DNA of 64,000 bases from Phycisphaerae bacterium. GTDB lineage: Bacteria > Planctomycetota > Phycisphaerae > SM23-33. Numbering within the stretch: position 1 is the first letter of the stretch; each line of letters begins with the position of its first letter. Where the stretch lies: positions 78,623-142,622 of the forward strand of contig JAGXKT010000003.1 of assembly GCA_018335035.1 (NCBI GenBank). The letters are read 5' to 3'. A model generated the notes under the pieces. The model was not told where the DNA came from, searched no databases, and saw nothing but the letters and a program-made list of their open reading frames with translations. This document shows, piece after piece, positions 27,966 through 37,979 of this stretch. The position numbers and the translations under genes were made by a program.

Positions 27966-30317
27966 ATGGCCGAGTCCGTACGCCAAAAAGTCACCGAGGC
28001 GATTCGCGAGGACGCGGGTACCGCCCAACGGAAGACGGTTCTGGCCGTCGAGGACGACGAGGCGCAGCGCGAGTTGATCCGCCGGGCGTTCGCGCGCGCC
28101 GGCGACACGTACGACGTGACCTTCGCCGGCGACATTGCCGAGGCCCGCGAGCGAATCGCCACGGATCCGCCGGACCTGGCGCTGGTGGACTGGATGCTTC
28201 CCGACGGAAAGGGCCTGTCACTCTGCGCCGAGGAGGTCACCGGCGAGATCCCCGTGGTGATCATGACCGGCTACGGCGACGAGCAGCTCGCCGTCAACGC
28301 CATCAAGGCCGGGGCACTGGACTACGTCGTCAAGTCGGCCGAGAGCTTCTCCGAGCTGCCCCACGTCGTCGAGCGCGCGTTGCGCGAGTGGCGGCACGTG
28401 CTCGCCGGGCGTCGGGCCGAGGAATCCCTCCGCGAGGGCGAGCGGCGCCTGGCCAAGGCCCAGCGGATCGCCCACATCGGCGACTGGCAATGGAATCTCC
28501 AGACGCAGGACTGCGAGGGATCCGACGAACTCTACCGCATCCTGGGGCTGCCGACCGGGGAGCTGCTCAGCCCGCGGCGTCTGCTGTCTCTGGTCCACCC
28601 GGAGGACCGTGACCACTGGTCGAAGGCGCTATCCGCCGCGGCCGACCACGGTCAGCCCGTCAGCATCGACGTCCGCGCGGTCCGCCCGGACGGTACCGTC
28701 GTCTGGATCCACGTCGAGGGCGAATCCGTCGGCAACGGGCGCGGTCGGGTCGTCACGTTGACCCTCCAGGACACCACGGAGCGCAAAAAGGCCGAGCAGG
28801 CCCTGCGCCAGAGCGAACGCCTGCTGCGGAAAGTCGTGGACACCAGCCCGACGCTGATCTTCGTCAAGGACGCCGACGGTCGGTACCTGATGGTCAACCG
28901 GGCCATGGCGGAGCTGTACGGGACCACGCCGCTGGCGATGACCGGCAAGACCGATGCGGACTACGCCCGGCAGTCGCGCCTGGGCGATACGGAGGCGACC
29001 AAGTTCGCCGATGACGATCGGGAGGTCATCCGAACCGGCCAGCCCAAGCACATCGACGCCGAGCCGTTCACCGCTGCCGACGGGTCCATGCGCTGGTACC
29101 GGACGATCAAGGTGCCCCTGGAATTGGAGAGCAATGCCAGTTGCACCCTGGGCGTTGCGCTGGACATCACCCAGCGCCGCCGCGCTGAACAGCAACTCCT
29201 GCAGGCCCAGAAAATGGAGGCGATCGGCCAGCTCGCCGGCGGCGTCGCGCACGACTTCCGCAACCAGTTGACCGTTATCAAGGGCTTCGCCGAGATGCTC
29301 AAGCGCCGGAACGAAGTCAGCGACAGCGGACGCGACAAGATCGAGCAGATCCTCAAGGCGGCCGACCGGTCCACACGGCTGACGCAGCAGTTGCTGGCCT
29401 TCAGCCGACAGGAGATCCTCCAACCGGCGGTCGTCGACCTCCGCACGCTCGTCAGCGAGTTGGAGAAGACCTTGCCGCGCATGATCGGCGAGGACGTCCG
29501 CCTGGTGCTCGAACCGGGCGAAGGGCCGTGCCACACCGAACTGGACCCCGCGCTGTTCGACCAGGCGGTGATCAACCTGGCGCTGAACGCGCGCGACGCC
29601 ATGCCGGACGGCGGCACGCTGACCATCCGCACCGAATGCACCGGTGACCAGGCGGTCGTCACCGTCATCGACACCGGCACCGGCATGGATGAGCACACGC
29701 GCGAGCACCTCTTCGAGCCGTTCTTCACCACCAAAGGCGTCGGCGAAGGCACCGGGTTGGGCCTGTCGATGGTCTACGGCTTCGTCACCCAGACCGGCGG
29801 AACCATCAGCTACCACAGCGAGCCGGGCAAGGGCACGACGTTCCGCCTGGCATTTCCGCTGGCCGCCCCGCCCGAGGCCGAAGAGGTGCCGGCCGAGGTG
29901 CATCATCACCCCGAAACCGGCGACAACGGCTCCGGAACGGTCCTCGTGGTCGAGGACGAACAGGAGGTCCGCCAACTGGTCGTCGGCATTCTTCGCCACA
30001 ACGGATACACGGTCATCGAGACCGGCAACGCCAACGAGGCCCTGCCCGAAGGCGAGCACTATCAGGGCGACATCGACCTGCTGATCGCCGACCTCGTCAT
30101 CCCCGATATGAGCGGTACCGAACTGGCCGCACGCATCAGAGCCGTCCGTCCGGACATCGCCGTGCTCTACATCACCGGCTACGCCGGCCAGGAGCTGCGC
30201 CGACGGGGCTTCGATGATGTCGCCGGCAATGTGCTCATCAAGCCGTTCAGCCAGGACGACCTGCTCGCGCGCGTCGCCGAGACTCTTGCCGCCCGCGAGG
30301 CGGACGACGAGCACTGA
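27966..30317 (+). CDS. REC-PAS-PAS-histidine kinase-REC hybrid
   Basis: [57 protein letters not shown]. Confidence 0.95.
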   Translation: MAESVRQKVTEAIREDAGTAQRKTVLAVEDDEAQRELIRRAFARAGDTYDVTFAGDIAEARERIATDPPDLALVDWMLPDGKGLSLCAEEVTGEIPVVIMTGYGDEQLAVNAIKAGALDYVVKSAESFSELPHVVERALREWRHVLAGRRAEESLREGERRLAKAQRIAHIGDWQWNLQTQDCEGSDELYRILGLPTGELLSPRRLLSLVHPEDRDHWSKALSAAADHGQPVSIDVRAVRPDGTVVWIHVEGESVGNGRGRVVTLTLQDTTERKKAEQALRQSERLLRKVVDTSPTLIFVKDADGRYLMVNRAMAELYGTTPLAMTGKTDADYARQSRLGDTEATKFADDDREVIRTGQPKHIDAEPFTAADGSMRWYRTIKVPLELESNASCTLGVALDITQRRRAEQQLLQAQKMEAIGQLAGGVAHDFRNQLTVIKGFAEMLKRRNEVSDSGRDKIEQILKAADRSTRLTQQLLAFSRQEILQPAVVDLRTLVSELEKTLPRMIGEDVRLVLEPGEGPCHTELDPALFDQAVINLALNARDAMPDGGTLTIRTECTGDQAVVTVIDTGTGMDEHTREHLFEPFFTTKGVGEGTGLGLSMVYGFVTQTGGTISYHSEPGKGTTFRLAFPLAAPPEAEEVPAEVHHHPETGDNGSGTVLVVEDEQEVRQLVVGILRHNGYTVIETGNANEALPEGEHYQGDIDLLIADLVIPDMSGTELAARIRAVRPDIAVLYITGYAGQELRRRGFDDVAGNVLIKPFSQDDLLARVAETLAAREADDEH

Positions 30318-30372
30318 CCCCCCGGGGTCCGTGCCGAGCCCGACGCCGGCGGCCGCGCCGCATTGCGCCGCG

Positions 30373-30471
30373 CACCGCCACAGCGTGCTGCGCACCATCC
30401 GCCGCGTCAATCAGCTCATCGCGCGAGACGGACGCGATCCGGCCGCGTGCCACCGTCCGGCTCCCCGCTGA
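30373..30471 (+). pseudogene. Remnant of a GAF-histidine kinase gene
   Basis: Translates HRHSVLRTIRRVNQLIARDG; 26-nt identity ccatccgccgcgtcaatcagctcatc with the kinase at about 25160. Confidence 0.65.
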
Positions 30472-30533
30472 CCGCTTGCGACGACCGCGCCCGCGGCGTA
30501 GAATCTCCCCGTCCCCGTTTTGGACAGACGCCC

Positions 30534-30606
30534 GCGGGCGTAGCTCAACTGGAAGAGCTCCAGCCTTCCAAGCTGGTTGTTGCCGGTTCGAATCCGGTCG
30601 CCCGCT
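30534..30606 (+). tRNA. tRNA-Gly (anticodon TCC)
   Basis: Acceptor GCGGGCG/CGCCCGC, D arm, anticodon stem CCAGC-CTTCCAA-GCTGG, T arm GCCGGTTCGAATCCGGT; CCA not encoded. Confidence 0.95.
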
Positions 30607-30610
30607 TCAT

Positions 30611-30643
30611 GACGCCCGTTGACATGATCTGCCCGCGGGCGTC
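30611..30643 (+). terminator. Stem-loop downstream of tRNA-Gly
   Basis: GACGCCCG..CGGGCGTC 8-bp perfect stem; no long T-tract. Confidence 0.45.
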
Positions 30644-30756
30644 TATCTTGCGCCCCGTCAAAGCCTTGCGACGATCCGGTTCGCCACGCCGATCCCGCCG
30701 CGGTGGCGGGCGGACGCCAGGCGAGCAATTATCCGAGGCGGTGCGCAAGGGACGGT

Positions 30757-32724
30757 ATGATGGCGCAGCTTCGACGCACGACGAGAGGCCGTGACGCACG
30801 CGATACGCACCGGCGGGCGGTGCGGCACACGGCACGACGGTTGGCGACGGTGCTTGTGATGCTGCTGATCCCGCAGGCAGCCGGCGCTGAGGGCCCCAGG
30901 TTCCTCGGCAACATCTGGAAGACCCACTGGTCCGCTCCGCCGGAGCACTTCGGCGCACTGTTCACGCAGGTCACGCCGGAGAACGCCGGCAAATGGGGCG
31001 CCGCCGAAGGCACACGGGGACGGATCAACTGGCCCCCGCTGGACAAGATGTATGCATGGGCCGCTCGCACGAAGGCGCGGACGAAACAGCATACCTTCAT
31101 CTGGGGGCAGCAGCAGCCGGCCTGGACGAAGACGTTCGCAAATGCCGAGGAGGCGCGCGCGGCCATAGAACGGTGGATCAAGTCGTACATGGACCGCTAC
31201 GGCGACCACGTTGACATGATCGACGTGGTCAATGAGCCGCTGCATCACACGCCGAGCTACCGAAAGTACATTGGCGGCGACGGGGCCACCGGATGGGATT
31301 GGGTCGTCTGGGCCTTTGCGACGGCCCGCAGGCATGCCCCGAATGCGAAGCTTCACATCAACGACTACGACATTCTGAAATCCGAGAAGAACGTCGACAA
31401 GTACCTGCGCATTATCAACATCCTGAAGGAAAGGGAGTTGATCGACGGCATCGGCGTGCAGGCCCATTTCCTCGAAGGCGTCGATCGCGGCAGGATAAAG
31501 CGCAACCTGGATCGGCTGGCCGAAACGGGCTTGCCCATCCACGTCAGCGAGTATGACGTGGACCGGGCGAACGATGAGGAACAGCTCCGCATATACAAGG
31601 AGCAATTCCCGTTGTTCTGGGAGCACCCGGCCGTCATGGGGGTGACGCTCTGGGGATATCAGCAGGGGCACATCTGGCGCAAGAACGCCTACTTGCAGAG
31701 AAAGGACGGTTCGGCGCGTCCGGCCCTGACGTGGCTTCGATCCTATATCAAGCAGGCAGGAACCCGTCGCAGCAGGGAGAAGACGCATGCCGTCCCGGAA
31801 TCGTTGTCGTGGACGACGGGCAAGCCGATCATCGACGCGCGGGCGTTCGCGAACGATGAGTGGATCGCCCTGAAGGACCCGTCAATTGTGCGTCACAAGG
31901 GCCGCTACCACCTGTTTTGCACACTCAGAGGCAAGACGCGCAGCCATGCGCTTGTGTATACGTCGTTTTCCGACTTCGACGAGGCGCAGGAATCGAAGCC
32001 GGTTGTGCTGCCAAACCATGACGGCTACGCGGCCGCGCCGCAGGTGTTCTACTTTTCGCCGCACAAGAAGTGGTACCTTGTGTGCCAGGCCGCGAAGGAC
32101 GGGTGGCGTCCCCGCAGCCAGGCCGCCTTCGCCACGACCGACGACATCGCGGCCCCCGATTCGTGGACGCCGCTGGAGCCGCTGGGCCTGCAAAGGACAC
32201 GGGACAAGTACAACCTGGATTACTGGGTGATCTGCGACGGGCCCACGGCCTACATATTCTGGACGTCAGACAACGGCAAACTGTGGCGAGCCCGGACGGC
32301 CAAGACGGACTTCCCTGCCGGATGGAGCAAACCGGTTCTTGCCCACAGGGGCGACATATTCGAAGCCGGCCACATTTACAGGGCAAAGGGGCGTGATCTG
32401 TTCTTCAACGTCATCGAAGCCCGCCGGCGCGGTGATCGGCGTTATTTCAAGGTGCTGTACGCCGACAGGTTGGACGGGGCATGGCGGCATATGCCGGAGG
32501 GCTCCGACGGGATCTACGCGGCGGCCGAGACGGTGAAGCAGACGGCGGGCACCTGGGCGGATTCCATAAGTCACGGCGAGCTGCTGCGCGACACAAACGA
32601 CGAGACCCTTCGGGCCGATCTGACGGCCGAGTTCATCTTCCAGGGCGTGCTGGACAGGCAACGAAGGGGCCGGGCGTACGGCGACATCCCCTGGAAGCTC
32701 GGCGTGCTTCGTTCGGCGAGGTAG
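30757..32724 (+). CDS. Bifunctional GH10 xylanase - GH62 arabinofuranosidase
   Basis: GH10: MIDVVNEPLHH, PIHVSEYDV; GH62: HDGYAAAPQVFYF, DYWVICDGPTAYIFWTSDNGKLWRA, DSISHGELLRDTNDETL; signal peptide. Confidence 0.88.
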   Translation: MMAQLRRTTRGRDARDTHRRAVRHTARRLATVLVMLLIPQAAGAEGPRFLGNIWKTHWSAPPEHFGALFTQVTPENAGKWGAAEGTRGRINWPPLDKMYAWAARTKARTKQHTFIWGQQQPAWTKTFANAEEARAAIERWIKSYMDRYGDHVDMIDVVNEPLHHTPSYRKYIGGDGATGWDWVVWAFATARRHAPNAKLHINDYDILKSEKNVDKYLRIINILKERELIDGIGVQAHFLEGVDRGRIKRNLDRLAETGLPIHVSEYDVDRANDEEQLRIYKEQFPLFWEHPAVMGVTLWGYQQGHIWRKNAYLQRKDGSARPALTWLRSYIKQAGTRRSREKTHAVPESLSWTTGKPIIDARAFANDEWIALKDPSIVRHKGRYHLFCTLRGKTRSHALVYTSFSDFDEAQESKPVVLPNHDGYAAAPQVFYFSPHKKWYLVCQAAKDGWRPRSQAAFATTDDIAAPDSWTPLEPLGLQRTRDKYNLDYWVICDGPTAYIFWTSDNGKLWRARTAKTDFPAGWSKPVLAHRGDIFEAGHIYRAKGRDLFFNVIEARRRGDRRYFKVLYADRLDGAWRHMPEGSDGIYAAAETVKQTAGTWADSISHGELLRDTNDETLRADLTAEFIFQGVLDRQRRGRAYGDIPWKLGVLRSAR

Positions 32725-32838
32725 GGCTCAAGAGGGCGCATTGTGTGTCCGGGCCGGCGAAGGGGGCAATGTCGCCTTGCCCGCCCGTGGCGGCGCCGCG
32801 TGCTCGTCACGGCGCGAAGCGGATCGTACGTCATCGCA

Positions 32839-32853
32839 AGGGCGTCTCGCCCT
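32839..32853 (-). terminator. Short hairpin downstream of tyrS
   Basis: AGGGCG-TCT-CGCCCT. Confidence 0.4.
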
Positions 32854-32857
32854 GCGT

Positions 32858-34078
32858 TTACGCGCGTCGGATGCGCCCGAAGCGGCGTTTGCCAACGCGG
32901 AGGACGGCGCCGTCGGGCGGTGCGACGTGCGCGTGGGGGTCGGTGATCTTCTCGCCGTCGAGGCTGACGGCATTCTGCGACACCAGCCGGCGCGCGGCGC
33001 TGTTGCTGTCGGCGAAGCCGGCGGCGGTGATCAACTCCACGATTCCCATCGCCTCGCCGGCCAGTGGCACCTCCGGCATGTCCGTCGGCACGTCCTTCTG
33101 TGCGAAGACGCGGTCGAACTCCGCCGCGGCGGCATCGGCGGCGTCGGCGCCGTGGTAGATGGCGACAATCTCGCGGGCCAGCGTCGCCTTGGCCTCGCGC
33201 GGGTGCGTCCGCTCGGGGTCGGCCAGCTCGGCGATCCGTTCTGGCGGCAGTTCCGTCGCCAGCAGCGCGTAGTTCTCCATCAGCGTATCGGGGATGGACA
33301 TGACCTTGCCGAACATGTCGGCCGGGGCGTCGGTGACGGCGACGTAGTTGTCCTTGGACTTGCTCATCTTCTGCTCGCCGTCGAGCCCGACGAGCAGCGG
33401 GAAGACCATGACCACCTGCGGGCGCTTGCCGGCGTTTTCCATGAGCTGACGCCCGACGAGGTTGTTGAAGGTCTGGTCGGTGCCGCCGAGTTCGACGTCG
33501 GCGTCGATGCAGACGCTGTCGTAGCCCTGCACGAAGGGGTAGAGGAACTCGTGCACGCCGATGGGGACGTTGGCCTTGTAGCGCGTCTCGAACGTGTCGC
33601 GCTCCATCATGCGGGCGACAGTCATCTGCGAGGTCAGGCGGATCACGTCGGCGAAGCTCAGGTCGGCCAGCCACTCGCTGTTGCGGCGGATCTCGAGCTT
33701 CTCCGGCGCGGTGTCCAGCACGGTACCGGCCTGCTCGACGTACGTGGCGGCGTTGGCCTCGATCGCGTCGCCGGTGAGCATCGGGCGGGTCTTGTTCGTG
33801 CCGCTGGGGTCGCCGATGCGGGCGGTGTAGTCGCCGATGATCAGCACGGCCCGGTGCCCGAGGTCCTGGAACTTGCGGACCTGCCGGAGTTGGACGACGT
33901 GCCCGATGTGGATGTCCGGCGAGGTCGGGTCCAGCCCGAGCTTGATGCGCAACTGCCGGCCGGTCTTGGCGGCCTCGACGAGCCGGGCGCGGAGGTCGGC
34001 CTCCGTGTAGACCGCCTCACAGCCGCGCGTCAGCCGCGCGATCTGCCCGTCAAGCTCGGTGTCCGTGATTTCGGGCAT
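32858..34078 (-). CDS. tyrS: Tyrosyl-tRNA synthetase
   Basis: LGLDPTSPDIHIGHVVQLRQVRKFQDLGH, KMSKSKDN, C-terminal S4 domain. Confidence 0.95.
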   Translation of the reverse strand: MPEITDTELDGQIARLTRGCEAVYTEADLRARLVEAAKTGRQLRIKLGLDPTSPDIHIGHVVQLRQVRKFQDLGHRAVLIIGDYTARIGDPSGTNKTRPMLTGDAIEANAATYVEQAGTVLDTAPEKLEIRRNSEWLADLSFADVIRLTSQMTVARMMERDTFETRYKANVPIGVHEFLYPFVQGYDSVCIDADVELGGTDQTFNNLVGRQLMENAGKRPQVVMVFPLLVGLDGEQKMSKSKDNYVAVTDAPADMFGKVMSIPDTLMENYALLATELPPERIAELADPERTHPREAKATLAREIVAIYHGADAADAAAAEFDRVFAQKDVPTDMPEVPLAGEAMGIVELITAAGFADSNSAARRLVSQNAVSLDGEKITDPHAHVAPPDGAVLRVGKRRFGRIRRA

Positions 34079-34152
34079 GGGGCGGTCAGTCTAGCGGGCC
34101 GGACGGTCGGCCGCAACTTGTCGTCGCGACGTGCGGCTGGTAGGATGGCGTC

Positions 34153-35281
34153 ATGAGCACGGTTGACCTGGAAAACCTGCCCGCCACCGTCGAGTCCCTT
34201 CACGCCCGGATCATCACCATCCGGGACTCTCTTTGACGTCCCCGCCCGCGCCGAGAAGATGCGCGCCCTTGAGGAGCAGATGGCCCGGCCGGACTTCTGG
34301 AACGACCAGGAGCAGGCGCAGAAGGTCGTCGCGCGTCTCAAGCGGCACAAGGCGATCGTCTCGCCGGTCCAGGACCTCCACCGGCGGATCGACGACCTGG
34401 TGACGCTGCACGAGCTGGCCGTGGAGGAAGACAGCGACGACGCGCGGAGCGAGGCCGTCGCCGAGGCCGAGACGCTCCAGGCGGAGTTGGATCGGTTGGA
34501 GCTCAAAACACTGCTGTCCGGCCCGCACGACGCGGGGGGCTGCTACTTCGCCATCCACGCCGGCGCGGGCGGCACCGAAAGCTGCGACTGGGCGGAGATG
34601 CTCCTGCGGATGTATCTGCGCTACTGCGAGGTCAGCGGTTATGGCGTGGAGGAGCTGGACCGTCTGGAGGGCGACGAGGCCGGGCTGCGGCGCGTGGCGC
34701 TGCGGATCACGGGCGCCTATGCCTACGGGTACCTGTCGTGCGAGCGCGGCGTGCACCGGCTGGTGCGGATCAGCCCGTTCGACGCGCAGAACCGGCGGCA
34801 CACGAGCTTCGCCTCGGTGGACGTGCTGCCCGAGCTGGACGACGTGGAAGTCGACATCGACTGGGACAAGGACGTTCGCGAGGACACCTACCGCGCCAGC
34901 GGCGCCGGCGGACAGCACGTCAACAAGACCTCCAGCGCCGTGCGCCTCACGCATGAGCCGACGGGCATCGTCGTGCAATGTCAAAACGAACGCTCCCAGC
35001 ACAAGAACCGCGCCGAGGCGCGGAAGATGCTGGCCGCCAAGCTTTACCAGCACGAGCAGGCCAAGCGCGACGCCGAGCTGGCGCGGATGTATGGCGAAAA
35101 GGGCGAGATCGCCTTCGGCAGCCAGATTCGTTCGTATGTACTGTATCCGTACCAACTTGTGCGCGACGAGCGCACGGACCTGAAGGTCGGTCAGGCCGAC
35201 CGCGTGCTCGACGGCGACGTCCAGCCCTTGATCGACGCGTATTTGCGACAACGCGTGGGCAACCGGCCGACGACGTCATAG
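34153..35281 (+). CDS. prfB: Peptide chain release factor 2, programmed +1 frameshift at 34234
   Basis: ATG at 34153 reads MSTVDLENLPATVESLHARIITIRDSL then CTT TGA C; +1 frame continues DVPARAEKMRALEEQM; GGQ in GAGGQHVNKTSSAVR. Confidence 0.95.
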
Positions 35282-35420
35282 GCACTCGCCGGGCGACCGC
35301 GGGCGTTACGCGGCGCGTGACGCGGGTGCCGACAGTGCCGACGGCGACGGAGGCCGCAATAGTCGCCTTGATTTCTGCGTTATACATGATGTTCCGTATT
35401 CGCGACCGTGACATTGACGG

Positions 35421-35443
35421 GGCGCCCTGCTGCACGGGGTGCC
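35421..35443 (+). promoter_or_regulatory. Leader hairpin upstream of first DUF4159-type paralogue
   Basis: GGCGCCC-TGCTGCACG-GGGTGCC, alternative CGGG/CCCG pairing; duplicated at 37935. Confidence 0.5.
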
Positions 35444-35466
35444 AACCCGCCTGTAGGAGAGATGTT

Positions 35467-37851
35467 ATGCCGAGGCACCCGGTCAGGACGGCTGTGGTGG
35501 GGACGCTGTTGGTTGTGGCCGTAACGGCGACCGCGACGGGAGACGACGATCTGAGCGTCGAGCGGATCGACGAGGCCATCAAGAAGGGCAGGGAGTACCT
35601 CTTTTCCTCCCAGAAGCCCAATGGCATGTGGGCGGGTGTCAGCGCCGGGCTCGGTCAGCCGAACGGCCCGACGGGTCTGTGTGCCTACGCGCTGCTGCGT
35701 TCCGGCGCATCGGTGCGCGACGAGCGGATCGTGCGCGCCCTGAAGGCCATGGAACGCAACGCCCCGAAGAAAACCTACGCGATCTCGACGTACGCCAGCA
35801 CGATGGCCGAGGCGGTCAGGCAGGGCGCCGGAAAGTACCGCAAGCCGCTGAGGAAACTGGTTTCGGCTCTGATCCGCGGAACGACGCGACCGGGCGCCTA
35901 CACGTACACGTTGGAGCCGAATCGCGGTTGGGATTTCTCGAACACGAACTACGGGTTTTTCGGTGTGTGGATCGGTCAGCGGGTGTTGGGGGAGGTGCCC
36001 AGGGACTACTGGGTCCAGTCCGCCAAGCGGTGGTTGGACTACCAACTGGACGACGGGGCCTGGTCTTACGGGGGGATCCTCAAGACACAACGAGCCGCGA
36101 TGACGGCCGCGGGCGCCGCGTCGCTGTTCGTGTGCTTCGACCACCTCCGCGCACAGCAGTTCGCCGTCTGCGGAAGGGACTACCGCAAGGACCCCATCTA
36201 CCGGGCGATTGATCGGGCGCTGGGATGGTTCGAGCGGAACTTCGCCGCGACGATGGAAGGCAAGTATCTCGCCGTAAGCGATATGTACTACTACCTGTAC
36301 AACGTGGAGCGCGTGGGCTTGGCCTCGGGGTACAAGTACTTCGGCGAGCAGGACTGGTTCAAGGAAGGCACGCGGTGGCTTCTGAGTGAGCAGCAGAAGG
36401 ATGGGTCGTGGAAGGGCAAGTGGGGCCGGGACGAGGGCACGGCCTTTGCGATTCTGTTTCTGGCACGCGGGCGGGCGCCGATCATGTTCAACAAGCTCGA
36501 CTACGACGGCGACTGGAACAACCGCCCGCGAGACTGCGCCTACGTGACGCGATGGGCGGGGCCGGAGTTCGAACAGAACGTCAACTGGCAGATCGTCAAC
36601 CTCGACGTCGAGCCCGAAGACTGGCACGACGCGCCGATCGTGTACATCGCCGGCTCCAGGCCTCCGACGTTCAGCGAGGAGGACCTCGACAAGCTCCGAA
36701 CCTTCGTACACCAGGGCGGAACAATTCTCTCCGTCGCGGAATGCCGCGGCGCGCCCTTCGGGCGACAGATGGGGCGCGTCTACAAGAAGCTGTTCCCGGA
36801 TTACGAGTTGACCGAATGCGGACCGGACCATGAGCTCTACGGCGCACAGTTCGAGTTGCGAGGCCGGCCTCGCTTCGCCATGGTCACCAACGGCGTTCGC
36901 CCGCTGGCGATTCATACGGACACCGATCTCGCGCGGTTCTGGCAGCTTCAGCGCCACGAGACGGAGGCCTGGGCCTTTCAGGCGGCGGCCAACGTCTATT
37001 TCTACGTCACGGACAAGCACTTCCGCCGGCGCGGCGAGAAGACCTGGCCGGACGAACCGACGTTTGACGCCCGCGGCACGACGAAAGTGGTCCGTCTGGC
37101 CCACGAAGGCAACTGCAATCCGGAGCCGCTGGCGTGGGAGCGATTCGCACGCCTGATGGGCAAGCGTGAGAGCTGGGCGGTGGAGGTCTCCGGCCCGGTG
37201 GCGATCGCCAAACTGGCCCCGGGCGACGTTCAGGTGGCGGTCATGACCGGTACGGACGCCTTCGAACTTGGCCGGGAGCAGCGCGAGCGGCTGCAGCAGT
37301 TCGTGATGTCCGGCGGCACGCTTGTCATGGATGCCGCCGGGGGCAGTCGCGAGTTCGCCAAGTCCGTTGAGCAGCTCTGCAGTCAAATATGGGGCCCGGA
37401 TGCGTTCCAGCGGTTGTCGCCCGAGGCGCCCCTGTATCAGCTCGACGGCCACGTGATCGACGAGGTCTCCTACCGTCGCCGGATGCGCGTGCGCGGCGCG
37501 CCGTCGGGCCCTCGCCTCAAGACCATCCGAGTGGCCGGGCGACCGGCGGTTCTGTACAGCAGCTACGATTTGACGACGGGGCTTGCAGGCGTTTCGGCCT
37601 ATGAGTGCGACGGGTACACGGCGGAGTCGGCCTACGAAATCATGCGGAACGTGATTCTGACGTCCGGCGCGGTAAGCCGCGCAGCGCCCCCCGTTGCCGA
37701 CGACAACCCGGGCCCCGCAGGCCCGATGGCGGACGTCCAGCCGTCTCGTGACGGCATCCCTGCTTCAGCACCCCGCGAGCCGTTCGGCGCCCTCGCAGCG
37801 GACGCCGGTGGCGGAAGTTTCGCTGGTGTCCCAGACGCTACATTGATATAA
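35467..37851 (+). CDS. Secreted DUF4159-type protein with prenyltransferase/terpenoid-cyclase-like repeats
   Basis: Signal peptide; VSDMYYYLYNVERVGLASGYKYFG, FVHQGGTILSVAEC; paralogue of 37980..40193. Confidence 0.8.
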   Translation: MPRHPVRTAVVGTLLVVAVTATATGDDDLSVERIDEAIKKGREYLFSSQKPNGMWAGVSAGLGQPNGPTGLCAYALLRSGASVRDERIVRALKAMERNAPKKTYAISTYASTMAEAVRQGAGKYRKPLRKLVSALIRGTTRPGAYTYTLEPNRGWDFSNTNYGFFGVWIGQRVLGEVPRDYWVQSAKRWLDYQLDDGAWSYGGILKTQRAAMTAAGAASLFVCFDHLRAQQFAVCGRDYRKDPIYRAIDRALGWFERNFAATMEGKYLAVSDMYYYLYNVERVGLASGYKYFGEQDWFKEGTRWLLSEQQKDGSWKGKWGRDEGTAFAILFLARGRAPIMFNKLDYDGDWNNRPRDCAYVTRWAGPEFEQNVNWQIVNLDVEPEDWHDAPIVYIAGSRPPTFSEEDLDKLRTFVHQGGTILSVAECRGAPFGRQMGRVYKKLFPDYELTECGPDHELYGAQFELRGRPRFAMVTNGVRPLAIHTDTDLARFWQLQRHETEAWAFQAAANVYFYVTDKHFRRRGEKTWPDEPTFDARGTTKVVRLAHEGNCNPEPLAWERFARLMGKRESWAVEVSGPVAIAKLAPGDVQVAVMTGTDAFELGREQRERLQQFVMSGGTLVMDAAGGSREFAKSVEQLCSQIWGPDAFQRLSPEAPLYQLDGHVIDEVSYRRRMRVRGAPSGPRLKTIRVAGRPAVLYSSYDLTTGLAGVSAYECDGYTAESAYEIMRNVILTSGAVSRAAPPVADDNPGPAGPMADVQPSRDGIPASAPREPFGALAADAGGGSFAGVPDATLI

Positions 37852-37934
37852 TCGTCCACGGTGACACAAGCTAGCGCCTTCATTCCTACGTTATCCATGA
37901 CGCGTGTTGCCCGCAACGCAACCTGACGTAACCC

Positions 37935-37956
37935 GGCGCCCGCTGCACGGGGTGCC
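37935..37956 (+). promoter_or_regulatory. Leader hairpin upstream of second DUF4159-type paralogue
   Basis: GGCGCCC-GCTGCACG-GGGTGCC, homologous to 35421..35443. Confidence 0.5.
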
Positions 37957-37979
37957 AACCCGCCTGAAGGAGACAGACC

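Noticed and set aside
30523-30643. tRNA-adjacent cccgcgggcgt repeats as att sites
   Set aside because: The downstream copy is part of a hairpin and no integrase or island is present nearby
34163-34233. ORF-track start MTWKTCPPPSS for prfB
   Set aside because: Out-of-frame reading of the true prfB leader; the genuine start is 34153 with a +1 frameshift
35380-37452. 690-aa minus-strand ORF
   Set aside because: Antisense to the first DUF4159-type paralogue; no recognisable motifs
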